DNA from: Saprospiraceae bacterium
GTDB lineage: Bacteria > Bacteroidota > Bacteroidia > Chitinophagales > Saprospiraceae
Length of the DNA stretch: 45,860 nucleotides
NCBI GenBank assembly: GCA_013002995.1
Contig: JABDLO010000048.1
Location: 1 to 45,860 of the forward strand
Direction: 5' to 3'
Shown here: piece by piece, positions 1 to 7,704 of the stretch
How the letters are laid out: each line of letters starts with the position of its first letter
How positions within the stretch are numbered: position 1 is the first letter of the stretch
Made by a program: the position numbers and the translations under genes
Notes under the pieces: model-generated
The model's database searches: none
What the model was told of the DNA's origin: nothing
What the model saw: only the letters and a program-made list of their open reading frames with translations

Positions 1-18
1 GCCCCTCTCCGAATAAAA

Positions 19-1443
19 TTAATTCTTCCGTCCCCGTTCCCCACTCACCCACGGTTCCCATACATTGAACATCCGCATGGTGAATTCAAGGTAGAAGTCA
101 TTGATCATCTGATCCACTTGAAATCGATCATGACGAGGTAGGTTATAATCACCATTAGCATAACCCAGAACTACTGCACCCACAATTGCAGAGTTGATTT
201 TCAACTGTTTGAGATCTACTTTATCATAGGTATCGGAAGAAGCATGATAATTGGGGCCGTAGAATTGTGGTGCGTGACGCCCTACCAGATTGGGAACCCC
301 TTCCAGCATAAAGTCAAAATTATCCGTACCTACAATAGGTAAATTCAATTGGGAAAATGGCCCGAATACCTCAACCTGTTTTAATAGTTCATCTATCTGC
401 ACGACCAACTCTTCCCTGCCATTGGTAAAAAACCCAAGAATACCCCCACTTCCGATGTCAATGGAGATGGCCAATTTGTGTTGGTCCATATCGTAGTCCT
501 GTGTATAAGCCCATGATCCAAAATAACCCTGCTCTTCCCCATTCCAAAGAGCGAGCCTGATGGTACGTTCCGGCTGAATATTCAATGCCTTCATCTGTCT
601 TGCAAGGTCGATCATCATGGCGACATTGCACCCATTGTCATTGGCTCCTGTACCCAATGCCCAGGAATCAATGTGGGCACCTATGATGACGACTTCATCT
701 TTCCTGGTTGTCCCGGGTATTTCAGCTATGACATTGTGGGAAGTAAACGCATCTCCCGTAACAGCCTCCATTGAAGCTGAAATCGTCAATGAATGTCCCT
801 CCTTCAATAGGCGAATGATCCGCTTGGCATCCTCACGAGCAACCACCCATTGTGGCATTTCATTATCCGTAGTTTCCATTGTTAGGAAGCGATACAATAG
901 TTTTTTTGGTCTACTCGACATGAATAGTATGCCTTTCGCCCCTTTCTCCCTCGCAATCATTTCAACCCTGGTTGCGTAATCGTACTCTGCAAAAAGTCCA
1001 TCAATGTCCAGGCACAGGTCTTGTTCAACAATGGCATATTTGCCGTTAAGGTCTTCTTCAGACTCAAGGCTCTCCATATATACAAGATCGCCAGTATAAT
1101 ATCCTGGAGGTGACTTGAACTTAGAGACCATTTCAATCTTGAAAAAGCCATCATCCATATTGACCTCACCTTCACATAAATTCTCAAGCCACAGTGTCGG
1201 CATCTCAAAGGAATGCTTCCATGCCTTAACCCCGGCTTCATGAAATTTCTTCAGCCCCCATTCAACGGCTTTTTCATTGGCAAGTGATCCTGTGACACGA
1301 CCGCCGATCTTGTCAGTTAATTCCTGCAGGTCTTCTTCAATAGGCGTATCGTTTAATAAGGCAAGCTTTAGACGATCAATGTCGGATTGTGCATTACAGA
1401 AACAAGAAATGAAGCTCAGGATAAAAAGATTGATATATCTCAT
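19..1443 (-). CDS. Secreted M28-family zinc metallopeptidase with PA-like insert
   Basis: The 474-residue product begins with a signal peptide (about residues 1-19, ending CNAQ) and should act in the periplasm or outside the cell as an aminopeptidase or carboxypeptidase on small peptides. The M28 di-zinc site is complete by eye: His257 (GAHIDS), Asp269 (GANDNG), Glu303/Glu304 (NGEEQG, metal ligand and general base), Asp329 and His400 (NYHASSDT). Residues about 115-230 form the protease-associated insert common in secreted members. Length and motif order fit the family. The gene is transcribed away from the AraC-type regulator at 1737 and its stop codon lies 18 bp from the window edge, so a downstream operon partner cannot be judged. 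A perfect 9-bp inverted repeat (1474-1495) lies about 30 bp upstream of the start and may be regulatory. Substrate is unknown. Confidence 0.93.
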   Translation of the reverse strand: MRYINLFILSFISCFCNAQSDIDRLKLALLNDTPIEEDLQELTDKIGGRVTGSLANEKAVEWGLKKFHEAGVKAWKHSFEMPTLWLENLCEGEVNMDDGFFKIEMVSKFKSPPGYYTGDLVYMESLESEEDLNGKYAIVEQDLCLDIDGLFAEYDYATRVEMIAREKGAKGILFMSSRPKKLLYRFLTMETTDNEMPQWVVAREDAKRIIRLLKEGHSLTISASMEAVTGDAFTSHNVIAEIPGTTRKDEVVIIGAHIDSWALGTGANDNGCNVAMMIDLARQMKALNIQPERTIRLALWNGEEQGYFGSWAYTQDYDMDQHKLAISIDIGSGGILGFFTNGREELVVQIDELLKQVEVFGPFSQLNLPIVGTDNFDFMLEGVPNLVGRHAPQFYGPNYHASSDTYDKVDLKQLKINSAIVGAVVLGYANGDYNLPRHDRFQVDQMINDFYLEFTMRMFNVWEPWVSGERGRKN

Positions 1444-1473
1444 GAATGATGTTTATAAACATTCAAGATATTG

Positions 1474-1495
1474 GTTTGAAGTGAATACTTCAAAC
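1474..1495. promoter_or_regulatory. Perfect 9-bp inverted repeat upstream of the M28 peptidase
   Basis: GTTTGAAGT (1474-1482) and ACTTCAAAC (1487-1495) are exact reverse complements separated by GAAT. The hairpin or operator sits 31 bp before the peptidase start on the minus strand and 5 bp before dispersed-repeat copy A. It could be a protein-binding site or an RNA hairpin in the peptidase leader; no regulator can be assigned. Confidence 0.5.
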
Positions 1496-1500
1496 TTTAA

Positions 1501-1545
1501 AGGGATTCCTAAGCATGAAACGAAGTGAAATGATTGGTAAGCCCG
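1501..1545. repeat. Dispersed intergenic repeat, copy A
   Basis: This 45-bp element, starting AGGGATTCCTAAGC and ending GTAAGCCCG, matches 4183-4227 at 39 of 45 positions in the same orientation. Both copies are intergenic. Here it lies in the 293-bp divergent region between the M28 peptidase and the membrane AraC regulator, flanked by hairpins that share TTGAAG/CTTCAA arms (1474-1495 and 1551-1587). It looks like a small REP-like family member; no open reading frame or transposase is present. Confidence 0.7.
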
Positions 1546-1550
1546 AAGGA

Positions 1551-1587
1551 TTGAAGTTGATGCCTACCAAAGGCAGGCAAGCTTCAA
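1551..1587. repeat. Imperfect hairpin next to dispersed repeat copy A
   Basis: Outer arms TTGAAG (1551-1556) and CTTCAA (1582-1587) enclose inner arms TGCCT (1561-1565) and AGGCA (1571-1575) around the loop ACCAA. The hairpin follows repeat copy A by 5 bp, so it may be part of the same element. A TATTTTTG stretch that fits the Bacteroidota -7 consensus starts 10 bp later (1598-1605), but no matching -33 box is visible. Confidence 0.4.
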
Positions 1588-1717
1588 ACAACTGGAATAT
1601 TTTTGTTTAGAAAATAACTGGAGTATCATGGATAGATAATTGACTGAATGGCATTATTATATGTAGGGTCTTCATCATTAGCAATGAATTGAAACCTTCC
1701 ATTTGCTTCTATTCCAG

Positions 1718-1732
1718 GTGATTAAAAATCAC
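1718..1732 (+). promoter_or_regulatory. Inverted repeat covering the ribosome-docking region of the 7TM-AraC gene
   Basis: GTGATT (1718-1723) and AATCAC (1727-1732) pair perfectly around AAA and end 4 bp before the ATG at 1737. There is no Shine-Dalgarno-like sequence to choose the start. The position would allow either a translation-blocking hairpin or an autoregulatory operator. This is a positional inference only. Confidence 0.35.
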
Positions 1733-1736
1733 ACCT

Positions 1737-3500
1737 ATGAAGCGATTAATTGTTTTATACTATTTAATTCTTGCATGCACCTTACCTGGACAAGACAGCG
1801 TATTGGTTATAGATGAGAAAACAAAGCAGGAACATTCTGTTGATGTTTCAGATTTTATCTACGTACTACCTGACTCTCTGGGCTCCTATCAGATTGAAGA
1901 TATAGTTCAATCAGGATTGCAGAAACAATTTACTCCGGATCCTAATATCCTGAAAAAATCGGGGATGGAATCCATGCAATCTATTAGTTATTATTGGGTG
2001 AGGATTTCCATTCAGTCTTCTTTACCGAACTCCAGTGAATGGTTTCTCTTTTGGGACCACCCCACCTATGAGGTATACTACCTAAATAATGACAACCGAT
2101 GGCAATCCATACCTTGTGGAACACTTACTAAACCTAAGTATACAGAATTACCCAGATCAGTGCCTGGATACAAAGTGTCATTGGCTCCTGGTAAAAAACA
2201 GATCATCTATTTCAAATTGCCCTCTGACCTACTGGTGGTTAAAACCGGAATTACGCAGAAACTGGATCTCCAACTTTTTGATAATACTCACATAAATACC
2301 ATAGAAAGAAAATATTGGCCCTATGTATCCATCATTCTGGGTATATTCCTGGCTGTGGTCGGGTATCATCTGATCATTTTTCTTTTTAGATCCAATAAAG
2401 ATTACCTGTACTTTGCCCTATTTGTACTGTCATATGCTGTAATTTTTTCCTCTTTTTCCAAGTTGGTCTCTGAATGGATTGTATTTGGTCCAGCCAATGA
2501 TTATCTGATCCTTTTAGTAGCAATGGGTTGGACCAGCATGTATATATTCCACTATCTATTCACACGCAGATATCTCAATCTAAAATATCTAACACCAAGA
2601 CTTAACCGATTGTGGAGGCTTACTCTAGGGTTGAGGATTGTTTTATCCATCATCCTTGTTGCTATTGTTATTTATCATGGAGGTATGAGTTATATTCCAT
2701 CACCTGTATTTAATCCACTGTTGATCCTCGCAGGAATTATGGGAATATTATTGATTCTCATTCCCATTATAAGTGCCCTTAAAACCTGGCAAAAAGGATG
2801 GCGACCATCTATTGTCTATTTATTGGCAATGGTTGCTTTTGTCCTTCAATTGTTTGTTGAAGAATTGAACTTTCAAGATATCATCACCCTGCCGGAATGG
2901 CTCCCTATAGAAACAGGATCCATTACTATGGTTTTTCTTTTTGCCTTAGGTTTAGCACAACAGATGAAGATGATGGAAGAGGATATCCTGGCATCAGAAG
3001 AAATCATATTAAAACAAGAGTTTGAGATTATCCAGAACAAATCATCAGAGATTTTTCAATCGTCATTAATAACAACAGAAAAAGGTGAATTATTGCACGT
3101 TCAACCGAAGCTGAAAGTTCAACACAGCGAATCAAATGACTTCTTCCAAATCAATAAATACACTTCTAAAAACCTGGATCGACATTTCATCAATAAGATC
3201 AAGCAATTGATTCTACAAAACCTATCCGATCCTTCCTATGGAATTCCACAATTATGTGACGATATGGCAATGAGCCGGGCTCAATTATATCGTAAATTTT
3301 CATCCATCCATGAGGTCCCCATCGGTGAGTATATTAAAAAATTGCGATTGCAAAAGGCTTATGAAATGTTGAAACAGTCCTCATTAAATATTACACAGAT
3401 TTCCATGGAATGTGGGTATAGCAATCTTTCATCCTTCAGCAGGAGTTTTACTGACATCTATGGAAAAGCCCCAAGTAAAATCAGAAAATCTATGATGTAG
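1737..3500 (+). CDS. Membrane-bound AraC-type regulator with 7TM-DISM sensor
   Basis: The 587-residue protein has a signal sequence (ending about LPGQ), an extracytoplasmic 7TMR-DISMED2-type beta domain (about 25-175, with YYWVRISI and FWDHPTYEVYYL), seven predicted membrane helices (about 190-410, beginning after ERKYWP and ending near FALGLAQQMK), a linker with a short coiled coil (about 410-440) and a C-terminal AraC double helix-turn-helix domain (about 481-587, with MSRAQLYRKF and CGYSNLSSFSRSF). No kinase or receiver domain is present, so sensing and DNA binding appear to be in one membrane-anchored chain. DISM domains are thought to bind carbohydrates or other small ligands. The next gene, a small lipoprotein 99 bp downstream on the same strand, is a plausible target. 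The pair is bracketed by copies of a dispersed 45-bp repeat. Confidence 0.9.
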   Translation: MKRLIVLYYLILACTLPGQDSVLVIDEKTKQEHSVDVSDFIYVLPDSLGSYQIEDIVQSGLQKQFTPDPNILKKSGMESMQSISYYWVRISIQSSLPNSSEWFLFWDHPTYEVYYLNNDNRWQSIPCGTLTKPKYTELPRSVPGYKVSLAPGKKQIIYFKLPSDLLVVKTGITQKLDLQLFDNTHINTIERKYWPYVSIILGIFLAVVGYHLIIFLFRSNKDYLYFALFVLSYAVIFSSFSKLVSEWIVFGPANDYLILLVAMGWTSMYIFHYLFTRRYLNLKYLTPRLNRLWRLTLGLRIVLSIILVAIVIYHGGMSYIPSPVFNPLLILAGIMGILLILIPIISALKTWQKGWRPSIVYLLAMVAFVLQLFVEELNFQDIITLPEWLPIETGSITMVFLFALGLAQQMKMMEEDILASEEIILKQEFEIIQNKSSEIFQSSLITTEKGELLHVQPKLKVQHSESNDFFQINKYTSKNLDRHFINKIKQLILQNLSDPSYGIPQLCDDMAMSRAQLYRKFSSIHEVPIGEYIKKLRLQKAYEMLKQSSLNITQISMECGYSNLSSFSRSFTDIYGKAPSKIRKSMM

Positions 3501-3512
3501 ACAATATGTAAA

Positions 3513-3530
3513 ACATTTGAGACAAAATGT
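3513..3530. promoter_or_regulatory. Inverted repeat between regulator and lipoprotein
   Basis: ACATTT (3513-3518) and AAATGT (3525-3530) are separated by GAGACA. The element lies 12 bp after the AraC-type gene and 69 bp before the lipoprotein start. There is no following U-tract, so an operator is as likely as a weak terminator. The upstream regulator is the obvious candidate ligand, but that is inference. Confidence 0.35.
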
Positions 3531-3599
3531 GGAGCACTTATTCCTTCCAAGTATGAATATTGAAAGTGAAATATTTCATTAAATCAAAATCTACTTACG

Positions 3600-4163
3600 A
3601 TGAAAGCTTTTAAATATTTATTCTTCGTTGCACTTATGGGTGTACTATTCTATGCCTGTACTGAGGCTGATCTATTCCAGTCAACCATGGAAGAAAATTC
3701 AAAACCAGGAGTTGAGTTGGTTCCATTCAAAGGTAAATTTCAATCTGTTCCTGCAGGTTACGACATGGTGACGTGTCTGGACCCAGTCTATGGTGTTGAG
3801 GTACAAGCAGTATATGAAAATATAGTCAGTGGTAATGCCACCCATCTTGGAGTATTGGATGAAGTAGAGAGTAAATTATACGTCCTTAATTGTGAACTAA
3901 ATCTTACTGAAGAATTATTGATTGGAACTCTAGAGATGACTTTTAAGAATAAAAAAGGTGATGGCATCAAAGTGCTTGGCGTGTCTAGAATGGGATTGTA
4001 TGGTAAGCCTTCTTCTGGAGAATACAGTGTTTCTGAAGGATATGGAAAGTTTGAAGGAGCAACCGGTCAGCTGTCGTCATCCGGGCTGGTCAACTTTGAA
4101 ACCGGTGTAGCTGATTTCAAAATGGATGGGTTAATTACCAAGCCACACACACATAAAAAGTAA
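3600..4163 (+). CDS. Small lipoprotein of unknown function
   Basis: The 187-residue product has a type II signal peptide with lipobox FYAC (Cys20), followed by TEAD, so it is probably an envelope lipoprotein. The rest is predicted beta-rich, with two cysteines near residues 60 and 99 (VTCLD and VLNCEL) that could form a disulfide. The segment GYGKFEGATGQLSSSG (about residues 148-163) resembles the G-x-F-x-G-A-T-G motif seen in small secreted beta-barrel proteins of the allene-oxide-cyclase or dirigent-like type; this is a weak resemblance, not an assignment. The tail is histidine-rich (KPHTHKK). It follows the membrane AraC regulator and may be its target. A strong hairpin terminator lies 105 bp after the stop. 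Confidence 0.8.
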   Translation: MKAFKYLFFVALMGVLFYACTEADLFQSTMEENSKPGVELVPFKGKFQSVPAGYDMVTCLDPVYGVEVQAVYENIVSGNATHLGVLDEVESKLYVLNCELNLTEELLIGTLEMTFKNKKGDGIKVLGVSRMGLYGKPSSGEYSVSEGYGKFEGATGQLSSSGLVNFETGVADFKMDGLITKPHTHKK

Positions 4164-4182
4164 GGACTTGACTAGAGCTTCC

Positions 4183-4227
4183 AGGGATTGCTAAGCTTGG
4201 AACAAAGTGGAATGATTTGTAAGCCCG
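4183..4227. repeat. Dispersed intergenic repeat, copy B
   Basis: Second copy of the 45-bp element at 1501-1545, with six substitutions, in the same orientation. It starts 20 bp after the small lipoprotein gene. Together the two copies bracket the 7TM-AraC regulator and the lipoprotein as direct repeats about 2.7 kb apart. Confidence 0.7.
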
Positions 4228-4267
4228 GTTATATAAACCTAAGAGCATATCAACCTCCCAACCAAAT

Positions 4268-4291
4268 GCCCGAAGACATGTATCTTCGGGC
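4268..4291. terminator. Bidirectional hairpin terminator between convergent genes
   Basis: GCCCGAAGA (4268-4276) and TCTTCGGGC (4283-4291) form a perfect GC-rich 9-bp stem with a 6-nt loop. It sits between the small lipoprotein gene (plus strand) and the MBL-fold hydrolase (minus strand). The following U-tract is weak on both strands, so termination efficiency is uncertain, but the position suits a shared terminator. Confidence 0.7.
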
Positions 4292-4420
4292 TTCTATCAG
4301 AATCAGACAGATAGTAACCTAAATTGTCCTTAATTAATGTCGGTCAAATTATAATTAGACAGGAACTTACACTAATACGAAATGAGCTTACCAATCCCTT
4401 CAGGCTTAGTAATCTCACTT

Positions 4421-5314
4421 TTAATTACCAGCCCTGTCCAGGTCAGTCCAGATAAAATCTACAAATGTCGCTACATTGATAAATCCAGTCCCCCACTCTT
4501 CATAACCTTCATCCAGGCCTGCTGTCTTGATCTCATCGATGGTTTTTCCTTCTGCCACAGCCTTCTTAACCCGGTCTCGCATGGTATGTAACATCTGGGA
4601 GTATTTCAACAAGTCCTGCTTTGAAGCCAGCGTCCCATGACCAGGTATGATCACTGTCTCTTCGTCAACGATCATCAGTGCTACTGCAACTGCCCTTATA
4701 GCACCATCTATTGAACCACCTGAACCTAAGTCAATAAATGGAAATCTTCCCTTGAAAAAACAATCACCCATATGAAGCACATTGCTATTCTTGAAATATA
4801 CAAATGCATCTCCATCGGTGTGAGCATTGTGAACATGGAATATCATCAGGTCATCGCCATTCACATGCAATGAAATATCTTCCTCAAAAGTAATGACTGG
4901 CCAAGCCGCTTCAGGACTTGGTGGAACGGTGCGATTGAATGCTTTCATCACCTGTTCCGTACTCAAGCGCTTCCTTACATTGGAATGAGCTATAATGGTT
5001 GCTCCATCATTTCCAAATGCTTCATTCCCTCCAGTATGATCTCCATGCCAGTGGGTGTTGACCACATATTTTACCGGATCATCGGTTAAGCCATTGATAG
5101 CTGCTTTTATTTTTTCCGAAAGGGGAGCATATTGATCATCAATGATCAATGTTCCATCCTCGCCCATAAATAATCCGATGTTACCTCCAGCGCCGAAAAG
5201 TACATAGAGATTTTCATTGATCTTCTCAGGAATAATCTCGACGGCATCCCAGTCTTGTTGAGCTTGTATCTGCAATCCTAGGAGAAGCAATGTAAATATG
5301 ATGGCTTGTTTCAT
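4421..5314 (-). CDS. Secreted metallo-beta-lactamase-fold hydrolase
   Basis: The 297-residue protein carries a signal peptide (about 1-19, ending IQAQ) and the full MBL metal site: His88, His90, Asp92, His93 in THWHGDHTGG, His165 in AHTDGDA, Asp183 in MGDCFF and His226 in GHGTLA. This is a two-zinc hydrolase of the broad periplasmic group related to subclass B lactamases and SoxH/quinoprotein-relay enzymes. Antibiotic hydrolysis cannot be inferred from the motif, because most members of this group act on other esters or lactones. The gene lies 82 bp downstream of the GH3 beta-glucosidase in the same direction. An 8-bp inverted repeat (5323-5354) lies in that gap. Confidence 0.9.
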   Translation of the reverse strand: MKQAIIFTLLLLGLQIQAQQDWDAVEIIPEKINENLYVLFGAGGNIGLFMGEDGTLIIDDQYAPLSEKIKAAINGLTDDPVKYVVNTHWHGDHTGGNEAFGNDGATIIAHSNVRKRLSTEQVMKAFNRTVPPSPEAAWPVITFEEDISLHVNGDDLMIFHVHNAHTDGDAFVYFKNSNVLHMGDCFFKGRFPFIDLGSGGSIDGAIRAVAVALMIVDEETVIIPGHGTLASKQDLLKYSQMLHTMRDRVKKAVAEGKTIDEIKTAGLDEGYEEWGTGFINVATFVDFIWTDLDRAGN

Positions 5315-5322
5315 TTTGTTTG

Positions 5323-5354
5323 CATTTAGTAAATAAAGTTTCGAGAACTAAATG
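5323..5354. promoter_or_regulatory. Inverted repeat between GH3 and MBL genes
   Basis: CATTTAGT (5323-5330) and ACTAAATG (5347-5354) are exact reverse complements with a 16-bp spacer. The pair lies 9 bp upstream of the MBL-fold gene on the minus strand. No U-tract follows, so an operator is favoured over a terminator. The half-site shares TTAGT with the inverted repeat upstream of GH3 (7606-7656). Confidence 0.35.
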
Positions 5355-5396
5355 AACCCTTCTTAATAAAGTTAATCCGATATTATTCAATCCTGG

Positions 5397-7583
5397 CTAT
5401 CTCACATTAAATTGTTTTTTGATAGAGATGTGATTAGATGAATTACCAATGTATAAGGTATATGCACCTTTCTCCAGATTCCAGTCATCAATATTTTCAT
5501 CATAGTAGGATAAATCTTTAATATTGATCTCTATTGATCCAATGGTTGATTTACCTGCTTTCACGACAACTTTCTGATAACCCTTCAATTCTTTCTGAGC
5601 ACGAGGAACTGAAGAATTCTCTTTCCCAATGTAAAGCTGTACAACCTCTGCACCGTCCGTATCGCCTTCATTGTTCACCCTAAAGCTCACTTGTAATTTG
5701 TCTTCCTTCTCAAATGAATCACCATTTGTTGTAATGTGTGAGATAATGAAATTTGTATAAGACAACCCGTATCCAAAAGCAAATTGTGGAGCAATGTCCC
5801 TGGTATCGTGCCACCGATAGCCGACAAGGATATCTTCAAGATATTCCTGATTGATGCTGTCTCCAGGATAAGATATTTCTCCATAGTAATGCGCACCATT
5901 GTCTTCCAGTTTTACTGGAAATGTGAACGGTAATTTTCCGGAAGGATTTACATCTCCGGAAATGATATCTGCCATCGCATGACCGGCCATACTCCCCAGG
6001 TACCACCCTTGAATTAATGCTTTGGTATTATCAAGCCAAGGTGTGGCAACAGCATTTCCACTTACTAGAACAACACCCAGGTTGTTATTCACTCGAGCTA
6101 TTTCTTGAATCAGTTCTTCCTGTCCAAAGTCCAATCCATATTGTAATCTGTCTCCTCCTTCACAATCCTGGTGGTGGTTCTTATTTAAACCCCCAAAGAA
6201 TAAAACGATGTCAGCTTTAGCAGCTACTTTAAGTGCTGCTTGTTTTAAAGAGTCAAGATCATAGGGAGGCGGAAGCACCCTACCATAAGCAGGATCTCCG
6301 GAAGCATAGCCCATAGAATGAATGATGGTTGCGTTCTTGAATCTTTCCTTAATTCCTTCCAATGGTGAGATCTCAAATTGAGGTTTCAATTCGGAAGAAC
6401 CTCCTCCTTTGGTCATCTGTCGGGTTGCATTTTCCCCGATAACAGCAATGGTTATTTTTTTCTCGGGATCAATTGGAAAAAATCCTCCTTCATTTTTTAA
6501 CAGGACAATACCTTCCTGTGCCACTCTTCTTGCAACACCCTGGTGTGCCTTAGTATTTATACTACCAAGCGGTCTGGTTTTGGCCATATTGGTTCTGAAC
6601 ATCAATCTCAGTATCCTCCGTGCCTTGTCATCTACTACAGATTCCGGTATATCACCATTCTTCAACATCTCATAAAATGGTGCAGCCAGGAAGTAATTCT
6701 GATAGGCATTGCTCTCTGAAAATGTCAATCCATTGGTTCCGGTTCCCATTTCAATATCTAAACCATACAACGCAGACTCCTTTGTATCATGTGCACCACC
6801 CCAGTCTGTAATTACAGCCCCATCGAAGCCCCAGTCATCCTTGAGAATATCGTTTAATAGGATTTCATTGTGGCAGCAGTATTGACCTCTGAATTGATTA
6901 TATGCACCCATTAATGACCACGCACCTCCTTCCTGGACAGCAGCCTTAAAAGCTGGCAGGTAAATTTCATATAGTGCCCGATCACTTACTTCCACATTGA
7001 TATGATCACGCCATAATTCCTGATTGTTAAGTACATAATGCTTGATACAAGCAGCTACACCATTTTCCTGAACTCCATGTATGTATGGGACACAAAGCTT
7101 AGAAGCTAAGTGTGGGTCTTCACCCATGTATTCAAAGTTGCGGCCGTTGAGTGGTGTCCTGTAAATATTTACACCCGGTCCCAGTATAACATCTTTCTTT
7201 CGGTATCTGGCTTCTTCACCCAATGCCTTCCCAAATTGGTACGCTAGTTTTTCATTAAAGGTTGCTGCCAGACATGTCAATGCTGGAAAGGCCGTTATCG
7301 AATCATTGGTCCATCCGGCATAATTCCATGAATCCCAACTGATCTCCGCCCTCACTCCATGAGGACCATCTGCCATCCATAATTCAGGGATCCCTAATCT
7401 TTCAACTCCAGCTGTACTAAACTTGGATTGAGCATGACACAGATCTACTTTTTCTCTTAAGGTAAGCTTTGGAATAATTTCATCGATTTTAGCTTCTATT
7501 TCCTGGTCTGACCAATTTTGTGCTTTTACATTGAAAACCACAATCATTAAACCCAATAAAATTAACAGTAAATCTCTTTTCAT
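5397..7583 (-). CDS. Glycoside hydrolase family 3 beta-glucosidase
   Basis: This 728-residue secreted enzyme has a signal peptide ending VKAQ (about residue 22), the GH3 N-terminal barrel (about 30-330), the alpha/beta sandwich domain (about 370-600) and a C-terminal fibronectin-III-like domain (about 630-720). The catalytic nucleophile is Asp260 in VITDWGG; substrate-binding KHYVLNNQE is intact, as are MADGPHGVR near residue 70 and the PFGYGLSYT-type join (FAFGYGLSYTNF) before the Fn3 domain. Family members remove terminal beta-glucosyl (or related) residues from oligosaccharides. It sits 121 bp downstream of the LytTR regulator and is followed by the MBL-fold gene, so it could be a target of that sensor pair. 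The exact glycan cannot be told from the sequence. Confidence 0.95.
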   Translation of the reverse strand: MKRDLLLILLGLMIVVFNVKAQNWSDQEIEAKIDEIIPKLTLREKVDLCHAQSKFSTAGVERLGIPELWMADGPHGVRAEISWDSWNYAGWTNDSITAFPALTCLAATFNEKLAYQFGKALGEEARYRKKDVILGPGVNIYRTPLNGRNFEYMGEDPHLASKLCVPYIHGVQENGVAACIKHYVLNNQELWRDHINVEVSDRALYEIYLPAFKAAVQEGGAWSLMGAYNQFRGQYCCHNEILLNDILKDDWGFDGAVITDWGGAHDTKESALYGLDIEMGTGTNGLTFSESNAYQNYFLAAPFYEMLKNGDIPESVVDDKARRILRLMFRTNMAKTRPLGSINTKAHQGVARRVAQEGIVLLKNEGGFFPIDPEKKITIAVIGENATRQMTKGGGSSELKPQFEISPLEGIKERFKNATIIHSMGYASGDPAYGRVLPPPYDLDSLKQAALKVAAKADIVLFFGGLNKNHHQDCEGGDRLQYGLDFGQEELIQEIARVNNNLGVVLVSGNAVATPWLDNTKALIQGWYLGSMAGHAMADIISGDVNPSGKLPFTFPVKLEDNGAHYYGEISYPGDSINQEYLEDILVGYRWHDTRDIAPQFAFGYGLSYTNFIISHITTNGDSFEKEDKLQVSFRVNNEGDTDGAEVVQLYIGKENSSVPRAQKELKGYQKVVVKAGKSTIGSIEINIKDLSYYDENIDDWNLEKGAYTLYIGNSSNHISIKKQFNVR

Positions 7584-7605
7584 TTTTATATATTATTACT
7601 AATGG

Positions 7606-7656
7606 ACTAAGATATGGGTTGCTAAGCACTTACTGTTAATACCTTTAGATCTTAGT
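7606..7656. promoter_or_regulatory. Inverted repeat upstream of the GH3 gene
   Basis: ACTAAGAT (7606-7613) and ATCTTAGT (7649-7656) are exact reverse complements 35 bp apart, in the 121-bp gap between the LytTR regulator gene and the GH3 start. They may be two half-sites for a regulator; the neighbouring LytTR protein is one candidate. No convincing TAnnTTTG box is visible in the gap. Confidence 0.35.
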
Positions 7657-7704
7657 AATGAAATAATGAATGTTATTTCAATAACCCAGAATTATAGCTC
7701 CTGT

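Noticed and set aside
1501-4227. Composite transposon bounded by the 45-bp repeats
   Set aside because: No transposase, terminal inverted repeats or target-site duplication were seen. Only the direct repeats are supported.
4421-5314. Acquired beta-lactamase resistance gene
   Set aside because: The MBL metal site is present, but this group mostly hydrolyses other substrates and the context (GH3 glucosidase) gives no sign of resistance.
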